Assembly: GCF_002831685.1 (NCBI RefSeq)
Contig: NZ_CP025119.1
Span: forward strand, 2,502,001 to 2,566,000
Length of the DNA: 64,000 bases
From: Polaribacter sp. ALD11
GTDB lineage: Bacteria; Bacteroidota; Bacteroidia; Flavobacteriales; Flavobacteriaceae
Reading direction: 5' to 3'
Position 1 is the first letter of the stretch. Every line of letters begins with the position of its first letter. Shown here in pieces: positions 25,170 to 34,984 of this stretch. A program made the translations under genes and the position numbers. The notes below the pieces were generated by a model that was not told the DNA's origin, did not search any database, and worked only from the letters and a program-made list of their open reading frames with translations.

Positions 25170-26636
25170 ATGACTTTACGCTTTTTAAAATTAGAATGGA
25201 AGCAATTTTTTCGTTCTGCATCTTTTGGAAAAGGCATTGCTATAAAAATAATTATGGGCTTTTTAGCACTTTATTTTATAGTTTCCTTTTTAGCAGTTGG
25301 TGTTGGTGGCTATTATCTTTTAAAGAAAGAATTTCCAGAAACAGACCCGTTACAACTTGTAAATTCTTATTTATTATATGCAGTTTTAGGAGATTTAATT
25401 TTTAGATATTTAATGCAGAAGTTACCAATAATAAATATTAAACCATTATTAATACTACCAATTAAGAGAAGTAAGCTCGTACATTATGTATTGACAAAAT
25501 CTTCATTTTCTTTCTTTAATATTTTAGGATTATTTTTCTACATTCCTTTTGCAATTGTTTTAATTAAAGAAGGTTGCAACGTAGCAGGTGTTTTAGGTTG
25601 GTTATTTGCTGTTATTTTGATGATTCAATCTGTAAATTTCTTGAACTTTTTAATCAATAAAAACAATATTGCTTTAGGTGCAATTGTGGTTATTTTAGTT
25701 TCGTTAATTGGTTTGCAAAAGCTTGGTATTTATGATGTAACTGCATTTGGTGGGCAAGTCTTTGACGCTGTATATGCAAATCCTATGTTTTCTTTAATTG
25801 GCGTTGCCATTTTAGCAATCTTATATAATTTAAACTATAAGCAATTAAGAAGCCTTGTTTATTTAGACGAAGCCGTTTCTCAAAAAGTAGAAGAAGCAAC
25901 TTCGGCAGATTTATCTTTTGCCGATAAATTAGGAGACGTAGCGCCGTTTATAAAAAATGATATGCGTTTAATTTGGAGAAATAAAAGAACAAAAACAGTT
26001 TTTTTAATGTCGTTTTTATTTCTTTTTTATGGCTTAGTATTCTTTACGCAGAAATCTCTAAGTGAAGTGCCAGCAATGTTAATGTTTGCATCCTTATTTA
26101 TTACCGGTGGTTTTGCGTTAAATTATGGTCAGTTTATTCCTGCCTGGGACAGCGCGCACTATAAGATGTTAATGAGTCAGAGTTTTAAATACAGAAAATT
26201 CTTAGAATCTAAATGGATTTTAATGGTGGTGATGACTTCCTTTTTATATTTATTAAGTTTCCCTTATTTATATTTCGGATTAGATATTTTCTTAATGATT
26301 ACTGCTGGCGCAATATTTAACATCGGCTTTAATTCACTTTTCTTATTATACGCAGGTTCGTTCAACAGAAAAAGAATCGACTTAAATAAAAGTGGATTTG
26401 GAAATACACAAGGTACAAGTGCCACACAATTTTTGATTATTATTCCTTTAATGCTCTTGCCAATGTTACTTTTTTGGGTTTTCGACAAGTTTGTTGGTGG
26501 AAATTCTGGGTATATTGTTGTTGCAGCAATTGGTGTTATCGGCTTGCTTTGTAAAAAATATGCACTCAATTTTATAGAAAGAAAGTATATAGAAAATAAA
26601 TATGTTATGATTAACGCTTTTGGAAAAGAAGCATAG
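25170..26636 (+). CDS. ABC-2-like permease (DUF5687-type)
   Basis: A 488-residue polytopic membrane protein with about ten to twelve hydrophobic segments and a cytoplasmic linker near residues 225-265. It begins LRFLKLEWKQFFRSASFGKG, which fits the DUF5687 family of Bacteroidota that pairs with a neighbouring ATPase; I am fairly but not fully sure of the family name. The next gene encodes that ATPase, 22 bases downstream. Probably the export channel of the PadR-controlled transporter; cargo unknown. Confidence 0.75.
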   Translation: MTLRFLKLEWKQFFRSASFGKGIAIKIIMGFLALYFIVSFLAVGVGGYYLLKKEFPETDPLQLVNSYLLYAVLGDLIFRYLMQKLPIINIKPLLILPIKRSKLVHYVLTKSSFSFFNILGLFFYIPFAIVLIKEGCNVAGVLGWLFAVILMIQSVNFLNFLINKNNIALGAIVVILVSLIGLQKLGIYDVTAFGGQVFDAVYANPMFSLIGVAILAILYNLNYKQLRSLVYLDEAVSQKVEEATSADLSFADKLGDVAPFIKNDMRLIWRNKRTKTVFLMSFLFLFYGLVFFTQKSLSEVPAMLMFASLFITGGFALNYGQFIPAWDSAHYKMLMSQSFKYRKFLESKWILMVVMTSFLYLLSFPYLYFGLDIFLMITAGAIFNIGFNSLFLLYAGSFNRKRIDLNKSGFGNTQGTSATQFLIIIPLMLLPMLLFWVFDKFVGGNSGYIVVAAIGVIGLLCKKYALNFIERKYIENKYVMINAFGKEA

Positions 26637-26658
26637 TTTCAACTTAAAAGAAAATACA

Positions 26659-27354
26659 ATGATTACAATAGATACAATTTCAAAAAAATACGGAAAAGCA
26701 GAAGTTTTAAATGTAGAAAAAGTAGACATACCAACAGGACAAAGTTTTGGTTTGGTAGGAAACAACGGTGCAGGAAAAACAACATTATTCAACATACTTT
26801 TAGATTTAATTAGACCAACAACAGGCTCGGTTACGAACAACAATATTGTAGTTAGTAAAAGTGAAGATTGGAAAAATTTTACAGGTTCTTTTATCGATGA
26901 ATCTTTTCTAATTACTTATTTAACACCAGAAGAATATTTCGATTTTATTGGTGATTTAAGAGGAATGAACAAAGCAGATGTTGCTAGTTTTATTGCTCAG
27001 TTTGAAGATTTCTTTAACGGAGAAATTATTGGGAAGAAGAAATATTTAAGAGATTTAAGTAAAGGAAATCAGAAAAAAGCAGGAATTGTGGCTGCAATGA
27101 TGGGAAATCCGAAAGTTGTAATCTTAGATGAACCTTTTGCGAATCTAGATCCAACTACACAGATTCGATTAAAACAAATGATTAAAAAACTAACAGAAAA
27201 TAAAGAAGTTACTGTTTTAGTTTCTAGTCACGATTTAACACACGTAACCGAAGTATGCGAGCGTATTGTGGTTTTAGATAAAGGAACTGTGGTAAAAGAC
27301 ATTAAAACATCCGAAGAAACGCTAAAAGAATTAGAAAGTTATTTTGCTTTGTAG
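26659..27354 (+). CDS. ABC transporter ATP-binding protein (exporter type)
   Basis: A 231-residue ATPase; start placed at ATG 26659 (MITIDTISKKYG) because the longer frame begins with a TTG inside the permease gene. Walker A GNNGAGKTT, signature LSKGNQKKA (a common variant in CcmA/DrrA-type exporters), Walker B VVILDEPF, D-loop and switch His in SSHDLTH are all present. Short, without a C-terminal extension. Works with the upstream permease; last gene of the PadR operon. Confidence 0.9.
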   Translation: MITIDTISKKYGKAEVLNVEKVDIPTGQSFGLVGNNGAGKTTLFNILLDLIRPTTGSVTNNNIVVSKSEDWKNFTGSFIDESFLITYLTPEEYFDFIGDLRGMNKADVASFIAQFEDFFNGEIIGKKKYLRDLSKGNQKKAGIVAAMMGNPKVVILDEPFANLDPTTQIRLKQMIKKLTENKEVTVLVSSHDLTHVTEVCERIVVLDKGTVVKDIKTSEETLKELESYFAL

Positions 27355-27365
27355 TTAAATATTAC

Positions 27366-27382
27366 TCGTTCCTCGCAATGAC
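27366..27382 (-). repeat. Partial copy of the GTCATTGCGAGGAACGA repeat
   Basis: On the minus strand 27382-27366 reads GTCATTGCGAGGAACGA, matching the 5' half of the repeats at 62290 and 22541. It follows the end of the PadR operon. Confidence 0.6.
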
Positions 27383-27525
27383 TAACGGGTTGATTTAAAA
27401 TAAAAAGAGATAAAAAACACAATTATCACTCACATTTCTCTCTATTCTTATTTTATTGCTATTTTTACACTCTTACTTATACTATTTTCATAAGAAATTA
27501 GTTTTAGATAAGAGTTTTTTAATTT

Positions 27526-29748
27526 ATGAAACACATCAAAAAAATACTTCTTTTTACGGTTCTTTTCGGAACAATATATGCCTGTAGCACAAAAAAAGAT
27601 ACTGTTATCAGTAGAAACTACCATGCATTAACTTCACATTTTAATATTTTATTCAATGGTGAAGAAGCTTTTAAAAAAGGAATAGAAGAGATTAATCAAG
27701 GTTATAAAGATGATTGGTTTTTGCAATTACCTATAGAACCAATTGTGTTTGATGATCGTAAAATTGCTGCACCAACCTTTAAAAACAATGCTCCGGGAGC
27801 AGGTTTTGGTGAAAAAGAAGAAATTACAGAAACCCAAGCATCTGGTCCTTTTGAGAAAGCAGAAGAAAAAGCAGTAAAGGCAATTCAGAGGCATGGTATG
27901 AATATAAATGGTTTAGAAAGAAACCGTCAAATAGATGATGCTTATTTGTTGTTAGGAAAAGCACGTTATTATTCACAACGTTTTATTCCTGCGGTAGAAG
28001 CTTTTAATTATGTTATAGCAAATTACCCCGATGCAAACTTAATTGCTGAAACAAAAATTTGGCGTGCAAAAGCCAACATTAGAATGAATAATGAAGAGTT
28101 TGCTATCGAAACCATGAAGCTTTTATTGGTGGTAACAGATACTTTAGAGGTAGACTTGGCAGACGAAATTAAAGAACAAGCAAATACTGCTTTGGCTATG
28201 GCTTATGTACAGACAGATAGTTTGCAAAAAGCAAAAAAACATTTAACACTAGCTATTAGAACTCAAAAAAACAAGGAGCAAGCCGCAAGAAATATGTTTG
28301 TTTTAGGGCAGCTGTATGCAAACGAAAATAAAAAAGATTCTGCTGCTGTGGTATTTAATAGATTAACAGCATTTAGAAAAGCACCTTACAAATACAAAAT
28401 TCATGCAAATATAGAACTCGCAAAAAATGCTTCTAATGATTCACTTTCATCAAGTATTTTAACAAGGTTAGAAAAGTTAATTAAAGACAGAGATAATAGA
28501 CCTTATCTAGATCAATTATATTACCAAGTTGGTGTTTTGCATGAAAAGAACGATAGCATTTCTTTAGCGTTAGATTATTTCAATAGGTCTTTACGAGCTA
28601 AAAATGGAGAAGACAAGCAAAAGAGTTTTACTTATGAGAATTTAGGAGATATTTATTTTAAGAACTCAGAATACCAATATGCAAGCAGTTACTATGACAG
28701 TGTTTTAGAGGTTTCTAAAGATAGTTTAGACCTACGTATTAGACGCGTAAAAAGAAAACATAAAAACTTAGCTTCTCTAATTAAATTTGAAGAGGTAGTT
28801 GCAGTAAATGATAGTATTATTAGAATAGCATCATTGTCTAAAACAGCACAAGCATCGTTTTTTCAGAATTACATAGAAAACTTAAAAAAGAAAGATGAAG
28901 AAGCTGCTCAGTTACGATTGAATCAGATCGCTTTTGGTGGTACAAACAATTCTTTACAATCTGTAAATAAAGGGAAATGGTATTTTTATAATACACAAAC
29001 ATTGGGTTTTGGTAAAACGGAGTTTCAAAAAACATGGGGAACTAGAAAGTTAGAAGACAATTGGCGTTGGTCTGCAAGCGTAACTTTTAGTGGCACAAAT
29101 AAAGATTCTGTGGCAACTATTGTAAAAGATACGAGGTATGATTTGGCTAGTTATTTAGAAACTATTCCAACAGAAAAGCAAAAAATAGACACTTTAAAGA
29201 TAGATAGAAATCAGGCTTTGTATGAGTTAGGTTTAATTTATAAAGAGCAGTTTAAGAATCCTAAATTGGCAATTGAAAGGCTAGAAAGAGTATCAACATT
29301 AAACCCAAGAAAAGAATTGGTGCTTCCAATTAACTGGCATTTATACCAAGTTTATAAAAATTTAAGCGAAAATGAAAAGGCGAACCTTTATAAAAATATA
29401 ATTCTTACCGAGCACTCAAATACTGTTTTTGCTCAGCTTATTAAAAATCCTGAGAAAAAGTTTGAAGAAGATGTAACCGTGAATGAGGTAGAACAATCTT
29501 ATAAGAAAATATATTATTTATATAAAAAAGGCGAGTACAAAAAAGTACTGGTAAGTGTAAACGAGGTACTGCCAACAATTACCAACTCTAAATTAAAACC
29601 GAAATTCGAGCTTTTAAAGGCATATGCTATAGGTAAATATTTAGATAGAAAAATTTATAAAAAAGCATTAGAGTTTGTTGCTATTAACTATGGAAACACA
29701 GAAGAAGGAAAGAAAGCAAAAGAAATTTTAAAAAAATTAAACAAATAA
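27526..29748 (+). CDS. Type IX secretion/gliding lipoprotein PorW/SprE-like (TPR protein)
   Basis: A 740-residue periplasmic lipoprotein: signal peptide ending IYACS with Cys20, then the family start ISRNYHALTSHFNILFNGE and many helical TPR-like repeats (for example RYYSQRFIPAVEAFNYVI and DIYFKNSEYQYASSYYDSVL). SprE in Flavobacterium johnsoniae and PorW in Porphyromonas are needed for type IX secretion and, in gliding species, motility. Seen: lipobox, TPR architecture and characteristic N-terminus. Length is shorter than some homologues. Only two bases separate it from the bactofilin gene. Confidence 0.87.
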   Translation: MKHIKKILLFTVLFGTIYACSTKKDTVISRNYHALTSHFNILFNGEEAFKKGIEEINQGYKDDWFLQLPIEPIVFDDRKIAAPTFKNNAPGAGFGEKEEITETQASGPFEKAEEKAVKAIQRHGMNINGLERNRQIDDAYLLLGKARYYSQRFIPAVEAFNYVIANYPDANLIAETKIWRAKANIRMNNEEFAIETMKLLLVVTDTLEVDLADEIKEQANTALAMAYVQTDSLQKAKKHLTLAIRTQKNKEQAARNMFVLGQLYANENKKDSAAVVFNRLTAFRKAPYKYKIHANIELAKNASNDSLSSSILTRLEKLIKDRDNRPYLDQLYYQVGVLHEKNDSISLALDYFNRSLRAKNGEDKQKSFTYENLGDIYFKNSEYQYASSYYDSVLEVSKDSLDLRIRRVKRKHKNLASLIKFEEVVAVNDSIIRIASLSKTAQASFFQNYIENLKKKDEEAAQLRLNQIAFGGTNNSLQSVNKGKWYFYNTQTLGFGKTEFQKTWGTRKLEDNWRWSASVTFSGTNKDSVATIVKDTRYDLASYLETIPTEKQKIDTLKIDRNQALYELGLIYKEQFKNPKLAIERLERVSTLNPRKELVLPINWHLYQVYKNLSENEKANLYKNIILTEHSNTVFAQLIKNPEKKFEEDVTVNEVEQSYKKIYYLYKKGEYKKVLVSVNEVLPTITNSKLKPKFELLKAYAIGKYLDRKIYKKALEFVAINYGNTEEGKKAKEILKKLNK

Positions 29749-29750
29749 TT

Positions 29751-30176
29751 ATGTTTAACAGTAAAGATAAAAAACAGGAAAAGCAAAAAGGAAAACCTAG
29801 AACTATGGAAAGAAATGTAATTGCAAAAAACTCAACATTTGTAGGGGATATAATTTCAGATGGAGACTTTAGAATAGATGGTGTTTTAGAAGGGACATTA
29901 AAAACAAAGGGTAGAGTTATTATTGGGGCAGAGGGGTTAATTAAGGGTACTGTAGAGGCTACAAATGCTGATGTAGAGGGTGAGTTTTCTGGTCAGCTTT
30001 CTGTTGCAAACACATTAACAATAAAGGCGACTGCAAATATATCTGGAGACGTAATTATTGGTAAGTTATCTATAGAGCCGGGAGCAACATTTAATGCAAC
30101 CTGCGTAATGAAAGGTGCTTTAAAAGAATTAAATAAAGCAAATGAAACAAAAAAACACGCAGAAAAAACCGCTTAA
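29751..30176 (+). CDS. Bactofilin (polymer-forming cytoskeletal protein)
   Basis: A 141-residue bactofilin. The DUF583 beta-helix core spans about residues 20-120, with the regular short repeat pattern (GDIISDGDFRIDGVLEGTLK, then KGRVIIGAEGLIKGTVEA) and charged disordered ends. Bactofilins self-assemble into filaments without nucleotide and organise envelope functions. Its 3' end overlaps the AtpZ-like gene by 35 bases, so it is in one transcript with PorW/SprE and the ATP synthase accessory genes. Confidence 0.93.
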   Translation: MFNSKDKKQEKQKGKPRTMERNVIAKNSTFVGDIISDGDFRIDGVLEGTLKTKGRVIIGAEGLIKGTVEATNADVEGEFSGQLSVANTLTIKATANISGDVIIGKLSIEPGATFNATCVMKGALKELNKANETKKHAEKTA

Positions 30177-30360
30177 TAAAGCCATTCAACTTTCTGGAGC
30201 AGGGTTGCAAATGGGTTTAACTATTTATTTAGGCTTTCTTTTAGGAGAATGGTTAGATAAAAAATTTACAACTACTTTTTTAACGGCAACAATTACATTA
30301 ATTGCCGTTTTTATAGCAACGTACGCACTTATTAAACAAGCAAATAAAATAAATGATTAA
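30142..30360 (+). CDS. AtpZ/AtpI-family membrane protein
   Basis: A 72-residue protein with two transmembrane segments (GAGLQMGLTIYLGFLLGEWLD and TLIAVFIATYALI regions) separated by DKKFTT, matching the AtpZ/AtpI accessory family. These proteins assist F-type ATPase assembly or Mg/Ca uptake. It overlaps the bactofilin gene by 35 bases and the next gene by 8. The location just ahead of atpB supports the assignment. Confidence 0.8.
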   Translation: MKQKNTQKKPLNKAIQLSGAGLQMGLTIYLGFLLGEWLDKKFTTTFLTATITLIAVFIATYALIKQANKIND

Positions 30361-30742
30361 AAGGGTTTTAAGTATACTTTTAGTTTTTATTACTTTATAC
30401 TTTATTGGTATGTATATGCATACTGAAATTTTAGAAAATAAAGGAATAACGGTTCCTTTTTCCATAAAGAAATTGTATCAATTTCATGCAGGTTTTTCTA
30501 TTCTAGTTTGTATTAACTTAGTACTCTTAAACTCTGTTAATAAGTTGCTAGAACAACTAGGTTTTATATACTTAGGAACCATGTTAATAAAAATTGTGTT
30601 GTTTTCTGCAACCTTTTACCAAGCTATAATTAAAGGGGAAAACCTAATAATGGCGGCAAAATTATCACTATTAGTACCCACGTTTATTTTTTTATTAACA
30701 GAAGTGTTTTTTGTTGTAAAAATATTGAACAGAAAGCATTAA
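30353..30742 (+). CDS. Small four-helix membrane protein preceding atpB (DUF6168-like)
   Basis: A 129-residue protein with about four transmembrane segments (LSILLVFITLYFIGMYM, AGFSILVCINLVLL, LGTMLIKIVLFSATFYQ, LLVPTFIFLLTEVFFVV). Conserved in this position in flavobacteria as an uncharacterised family; I think DUF6168 but cannot confirm. By position and topology it corresponds to the AtpI/UncI slot of other ATP synthase operons, suggesting an accessory role in Fo assembly. Start overlaps AtpZ by eight bases. Confidence 0.7.
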   Translation: MIKRVLSILLVFITLYFIGMYMHTEILENKGITVPFSIKKLYQFHAGFSILVCINLVLLNSVNKLLEQLGFIYLGTMLIKIVLFSATFYQAIIKGENLIMAAKLSLLVPTFIFLLTEVFFVVKILNRKH

Positions 30743-30762
30743 ATTTTATTTTTAAAAAAAAG

Positions 30763-30792
30763 TTTGTACTTTTGAATTATTGCGTACCTTTG
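30763..30792 (+). promoter_or_regulatory. Promoter of the ATP synthase operon
   Basis: TTTG at 30763-30766, an 18-base spacer, and TACCTTTG at 30785-30792 make an excellent Bacteroidota promoter. Inferred start of transcription about 30797, leaving a leader of about 24 bases before the atpB ATG at 30821. The operon can thus be transcribed separately from the upstream PorW-bactofilin unit. Confidence 0.72.
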
Positions 30793-30820
30793 CGGCGAAT
30801 TTAGAAAGCGTATTTTTACA

Positions 30821-31954
30821 ATGAAGATTGCACAAAAAACAATCAAGTTTCTTACAATAGCAGTAATAGCGGTTATTACAAGTACAACTTTTGCATCAGA
30901 AGCAGACAAAAAAGACCATCCCCAAAAAGATGGTGGAGAGGTAAATACTCAAGCAGAAGTAAAAGCTTACATTAAACACCACCTTAAAGATTCTCACGAC
31001 TTTACGTTTTTCTCGTATTCGACAGATTCAGGAGAAAGAAAGCATTTTGGTTTTTCTTTACCAGTAATTTTATGGTCAAGTGAAGGTTTGGTTGCTTTTA
31101 TGTCATCAGAATTTCATCATAATGATGATGGTCATGTCGTTGTAGAGAAGAAAGGATTAAAATTCGCGAAGATTCATAGCCAGATTTATGAAATAGATAA
31201 AGGAGCTACAGTTGTTTCTTTTGACGAAGCACATCACGCAACAAATGCACATAAAACTTTAGATTTTTCAATTACAAAAAGTGTTGTAGGTATTTTATTT
31301 GCAGGTCTTTTAATGTTTTTAGGATTCTCTAGATTAGCAAAACAATATAAAACAAGAGAAGTGCCAAAAGGTTTCGGACGTGTTTTAGAGCCTTTAGTAA
31401 TTTATGTTAGAGACGAAATAGCAAGACCAAATATTGGCGAAAAGAAATATAAAAAGTTCATGAGCTTTTTATTAACCGTGTTTTTCTTTATTTGGATTCT
31501 AAACTTATTAGGTTTAACTCCATTAGGTTTTAATGTAACAGGGCAAATTGCAGTAACAGTTTGTTTGGCATTATTTACGATGGTAATTTACTTAACAAAC
31601 GGTAGTAGAGATTTCTGGGCACATACATTATGGATGCCAGGTGTACCTTATGTTTTAAGACCAATATTAGCAGTAATAGAATTGGCAGGTTTTGTTTTAA
31701 TTAAACCATTTTCATTACTAGTACGTTTATTTGCAAACATTACAGCAGGTCACTTTGTTGTTATGAGTTTAATTGCATTAATGGTTACCATGAAAGAAGC
31801 ATTCGGGCCCGTAGCGTCTACAGGAATGTCTTTAGCATTGGCATTGTTTATCATGGTAATTGAAATTTTAGTAGCCTTTTTACAAGCATTTATTTTTACG
31901 ATGTTATCATCGTTATTTATTGGTATGGCTGTTGAAGAACATGAGCATCATTAA
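30821..31954 (+). CDS. atpB: F-type ATP synthase subunit a
   Basis: A 377-residue Fo stator subunit, longer than the about 270 of E. coli because of an N-terminal signal peptide (residues 1-25, ending TTFASEA) and a periplasmic His/Asp-rich domain (about 26-145), usual in Bacteroidota. The proton channel region has the essential Arg302 in LLVRLFANITAGH, and GLTPLGFNVTGQIAVTV precedes it. About six membrane helices follow the extension. First gene of atpB-E-F-H-A-G with its own promoter. Confidence 0.95.
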   Translation: MKIAQKTIKFLTIAVIAVITSTTFASEADKKDHPQKDGGEVNTQAEVKAYIKHHLKDSHDFTFFSYSTDSGERKHFGFSLPVILWSSEGLVAFMSSEFHHNDDGHVVVEKKGLKFAKIHSQIYEIDKGATVVSFDEAHHATNAHKTLDFSITKSVVGILFAGLLMFLGFSRLAKQYKTREVPKGFGRVLEPLVIYVRDEIARPNIGEKKYKKFMSFLLTVFFFIWILNLLGLTPLGFNVTGQIAVTVCLALFTMVIYLTNGSRDFWAHTLWMPGVPYVLRPILAVIELAGFVLIKPFSLLVRLFANITAGHFVVMSLIALMVTMKEAFGPVASTGMSLALALFIMVIEILVAFLQAFIFTMLSSLFIGMAVEEHEHH

Positions 31955-32014
31955 AAGCTCGAAAATAAATCGAGTATAGAAGAGAATTAGAATTTGTTTA
32001 ATTAATATATTTAA

Positions 32015-32218
<204 letters not shown>

Positions 32219-32239
32219 AATTCCTAAAAAAAGAACAAG

Positions 32240-32279
32240 AACACATTTCTGTAACGGTTGGTTACAGAAAGTGTTTTTT
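32240..32279 (+). terminator. Stem-loop after atpE (attenuator or stability element)
   Basis: AACACATTTCTGTAAC (32240-32255) pairs with GTTACAGAAAGTGTT (32261-32275) with a single bulged T and loop GGTTG, followed by TTTTTA. It has terminator form but lies inside the atp operon between c and b, so partial termination or protection of the atpE message, raising c-subunit output, is the likely effect. Confidence 0.72.
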
Positions 32280-32313
32280 AAATTAAACAAAAACAATATA
32301 ATTAGGTTATAGA

Positions 32314-32814
32314 ATGGAAACTTTATTAAACGATTTTTCACCAGGGTTGTTCTTTATGCAACTTGTTATCTTAATAATTTTAATATTTTTGATGAAAAAA
32401 TTTGCTTGGAAGCCAATTTTGAATTCATTAGAAGAAAGAGAAACAGGTATCGAAGATGCATTAAAAGCTGCTGAAAACGCACGTAAAGAAATGCAAAATC
32501 TGCAAGCAGATAATGATAGGTTAATCAAAGAAGCTAGAGCAGAAAGAGATGCAATGATGAAGGAAGCTAGAGAAATTAAAGACAATATAATTTCTGAAGC
32601 AAAAGAAGATGCAAAAGAAGTTACCTCTGCTTTAATAGAAAAAGCGCAAGCATCTATTCAGCAAGAAAAGCAAGCAGCTTTAGCAGAAATTAAGAAAAGC
32701 GTTGCAGAATTATCTATTGGTATTGCGGAAACTGTAATTAAGAAAGAATTATCTAACAAGAAAGATCAACTAGAATTAGTTGAAGGAATCTTAAAAGATG
32801 TTACTTTAAACTAA
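32314..32814 (+). CDS. atpF: F-type ATP synthase subunit b
   Basis: A 166-residue peripheral stalk subunit: one N-terminal membrane helix (FFMQLVILIILIFLMKKFAW, near 13-32) and a long charged coiled coil to the end, containing the typical KEAREIKDNIISEAKEDA region. Normal length. Six bases separate its stop from the atpH start. Confidence 0.94.
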   Translation: METLLNDFSPGLFFMQLVILIILIFLMKKFAWKPILNSLEERETGIEDALKAAENARKEMQNLQADNDRLIKEARAERDAMMKEAREIKDNIISEAKEDAKEVTSALIEKAQASIQQEKQAALAEIKKSVAELSIGIAETVIKKELSNKKDQLELVEGILKDVTLN

Positions 32815-32820
32815 GTATAA

Positions 32821-33378
32821 ATGAAAGACGCAAGAGCAGCATTACGTTACGCCAAAGCAATCTTAAATCTTGCAACAGACTCTAAGTCTGAAACTGCAGT
32901 AAATGATGATATGTCATTAATAGCTGCTACTATTGCTGAGAATAAAGACTTAGAAGTAATGTTAAGAAGTCCTATTGTAAAAGCAACAGATAAAATAAAT
33001 GTATTAAATGCATTGTTTGAAGGTAAGGTAAATAACATTACCTTAGGCATGTTTCATTTATTGAAAGACAATAAAAGAATAGCAATGTTAGATGCTATTG
33101 CTAGAAAATATGCAATTGTTTTTGATCACTTAAAACATACGCAAGTTGCAGTAGTTACTACAGCAGTTGCTTTAACAGAAGAGGTAGAGAAGTTAGTTTC
33201 AGACAAAATTGTATCTTTAACTGGTCAAAAAGCAAATCTAGAAAACGTTATAAATCCAGCTATTTTAGGCGGTTTTATTTTACGCGTTGGAGATGTGCAA
33301 TATGACGCAAGTATCTCTAATTATTTAAACGAATTAAGAAAGGAATTTGACAATAGTCATTTCATTCCAAAAATTTAA
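32821..33378 (+). CDS. atpH: F-type ATP synthase subunit delta
   Basis: A 185-residue OSCP/delta subunit linking the peripheral stalk to F1. The N-terminus has ARAALRYAKAILNLA and the C-terminus shows AILGGFILRVGDVQYDASI and LNELRKEF, signature segments of the family. Standard length and position between b and alpha. Confidence 0.94.
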   Translation: MKDARAALRYAKAILNLATDSKSETAVNDDMSLIAATIAENKDLEVMLRSPIVKATDKINVLNALFEGKVNNITLGMFHLLKDNKRIAMLDAIARKYAIVFDHLKHTQVAVVTTAVALTEEVEKLVSDKIVSLTGQKANLENVINPAILGGFILRVGDVQYDASISNYLNELRKEFDNSHFIPKI

Positions 33379-33399
33379 TTATACATCAAATCATATAAG

Positions 33400-34977
33400 A
33401 TGGCAAGTATTAAACCAGCTGAAGTATCAGCAATTTTAAAGCAACAGTTAACAAATTTCGAAACGAAAGCTACTTTAAATGAAGTAGGAACTGTTTTACA
33501 AGTAGGTGATGGTATCGCACGTGTTTACGGTCTATCTAATGTTCAATATGGTGAATTAGTAGAATTCGAAGACGGATTAGAAGGTATCGTATTAAACTTA
33601 GAAGAAGACAATGTAGGTGTTGTATTATTAGGTGCTTCAACTGCAATTAGAGAAGGTTCTACTGTAAAACGTACAGAAAGAATTGCTTCTTTAAAAACAG
33701 GTGAAGGAATTGTAGGGCGTGTTGTAGATACTTTAGGTAACCCAATTGATGGTAAAGGACCGATTGAAGGAACTACTTATGAAATGCCTTTAGAGCGTAG
33801 AGCGCCAGGTGTTATCTATAGAGAACCGGTTACAGAGCCATTACAAACTGGTATTAAATCTATTGATGCAATGATTCCTGTTGGTAGAGGGCAACGTGAG
33901 TTAATTATTGGAGACAGACAAACAGGTAAATCTACAGTTGCTTTAGATACTATTTTAAATCAAAAAGAATTTTACGATGCTGGCGAGCCAGTATACTGTA
34001 TATACGTTGCTATCGGTCAGAAAGCTTCTACAGTTGCAGCAATTGCAAACATGTTAGAAGAAAAAGGCGCAATGGCTTACACTACAATCGTAGCAGCAAA
34101 TGCATCAGATCCTGCAGCAATGCAAGTATATGCACCATTTGCTGGAGCTGCTATTGGAGAGTTTTTTAGAGATTCTGGAAGACCAGCTTTAATTGTTTTT
34201 GATGACTTATCTAAACAAGCTGTTGCATACCGTGAAATTTCTTTATTATTAAGAAGACCACCGGGGCGTGAAGCGTATCCTGGAGATGTATTTTACTTAC
34301 ACTCAAGATTATTAGAAAGAGCTGCAAAAGTTATTAATGATGACAAGATTGCAAGTGAAATGAACGATTTACCAGATTCTATGAGAGGAATTGTAAAAGG
34401 TGGAGGTTCTTTAACTGCATTGCCAATTATTGAAACACAAGCAGGTGATGTATCAGCATATATTCCAACAAACGTAATTTCGATTACAGATGGACAAATT
34501 TTCTTAGATGGAGATTTATTTAACTCTGGTGTTCGTCCGGCAATTAACGTAGGTATTTCTGTATCTCGTGTTGGTGGTAACGCTCAGATCAAAGCAATGA
34601 AAAAAGTATCTGGTACTTTAAAATTAGATCAAGCTCAGTATCGTGAATTAGAAGCGTTTGCTAAGTTTGGTTCAGATTTAGATGCTGCAACTATGAGTGT
34701 AATTTCTAAAGGACAACGTAATGTTGAAATTTTAAAGCAAGCTCAAAATGATCCTTTCTCAGTAGAAGATCAAATTGCAATTATCTATGCAGGTTCTAAG
34801 AACTTGTTAAAAGATGTTCCTGTGAATCAAGTAAAAAAATTCGAGAAAGAATATATCGATTACTTAAACGCAAAGCATAGAGATACTTTAAATGTATTAA
34901 AATCTGGTAAATTAACACCAGAAACAATTTCTGTTTTAGAAGCAGCAGCAAGTAAGATATCGAAGCACTTTGCTTAA
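33400..34977 (+). CDS. atpA: F-type ATP synthase subunit alpha
   Basis: A 525-residue catalytic-hexamer subunit. The P-loop GDRQTGKS is at 171-178, [11 protein letters not shown] precedes it, and the [20 protein letters not shown] and [20 protein letters not shown] segments contain the conserved nucleotide and beta-interface residues. Next gene (gamma) is 49 bases on, after a short repeat. The beta and epsilon genes do not follow. Confidence 0.97.
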   Translation: MASIKPAEVSAILKQQLTNFETKATLNEVGTVLQVGDGIARVYGLSNVQYGELVEFEDGLEGIVLNLEEDNVGVVLLGASTAIREGSTVKRTERIASLKTGEGIVGRVVDTLGNPIDGKGPIEGTTYEMPLERRAPGVIYREPVTEPLQTGIKSIDAMIPVGRGQRELIIGDRQTGKSTVALDTILNQKEFYDAGEPVYCIYVAIGQKASTVAAIANMLEEKGAMAYTTIVAANASDPAAMQVYAPFAGAAIGEFFRDSGRPALIVFDDLSKQAVAYREISLLLRRPPGREAYPGDVFYLHSRLLERAAKVINDDKIASEMNDLPDSMRGIVKGGGSLTALPIIETQAGDVSAYIPTNVISITDGQIFLDGDLFNSGVRPAINVGISVSRVGGNAQIKAMKKVSGTLKLDQAQYRELEAFAKFGSDLDAATMSVISKGQRNVEILKQAQNDPFSVEDQIAIIYAGSKNLLKDVPVNQVKKFEKEYIDYLNAKHRDTLNVLKSGKLTPETISVLEAAASKISKHFA

Positions 34978-34984
34978 CATATAG

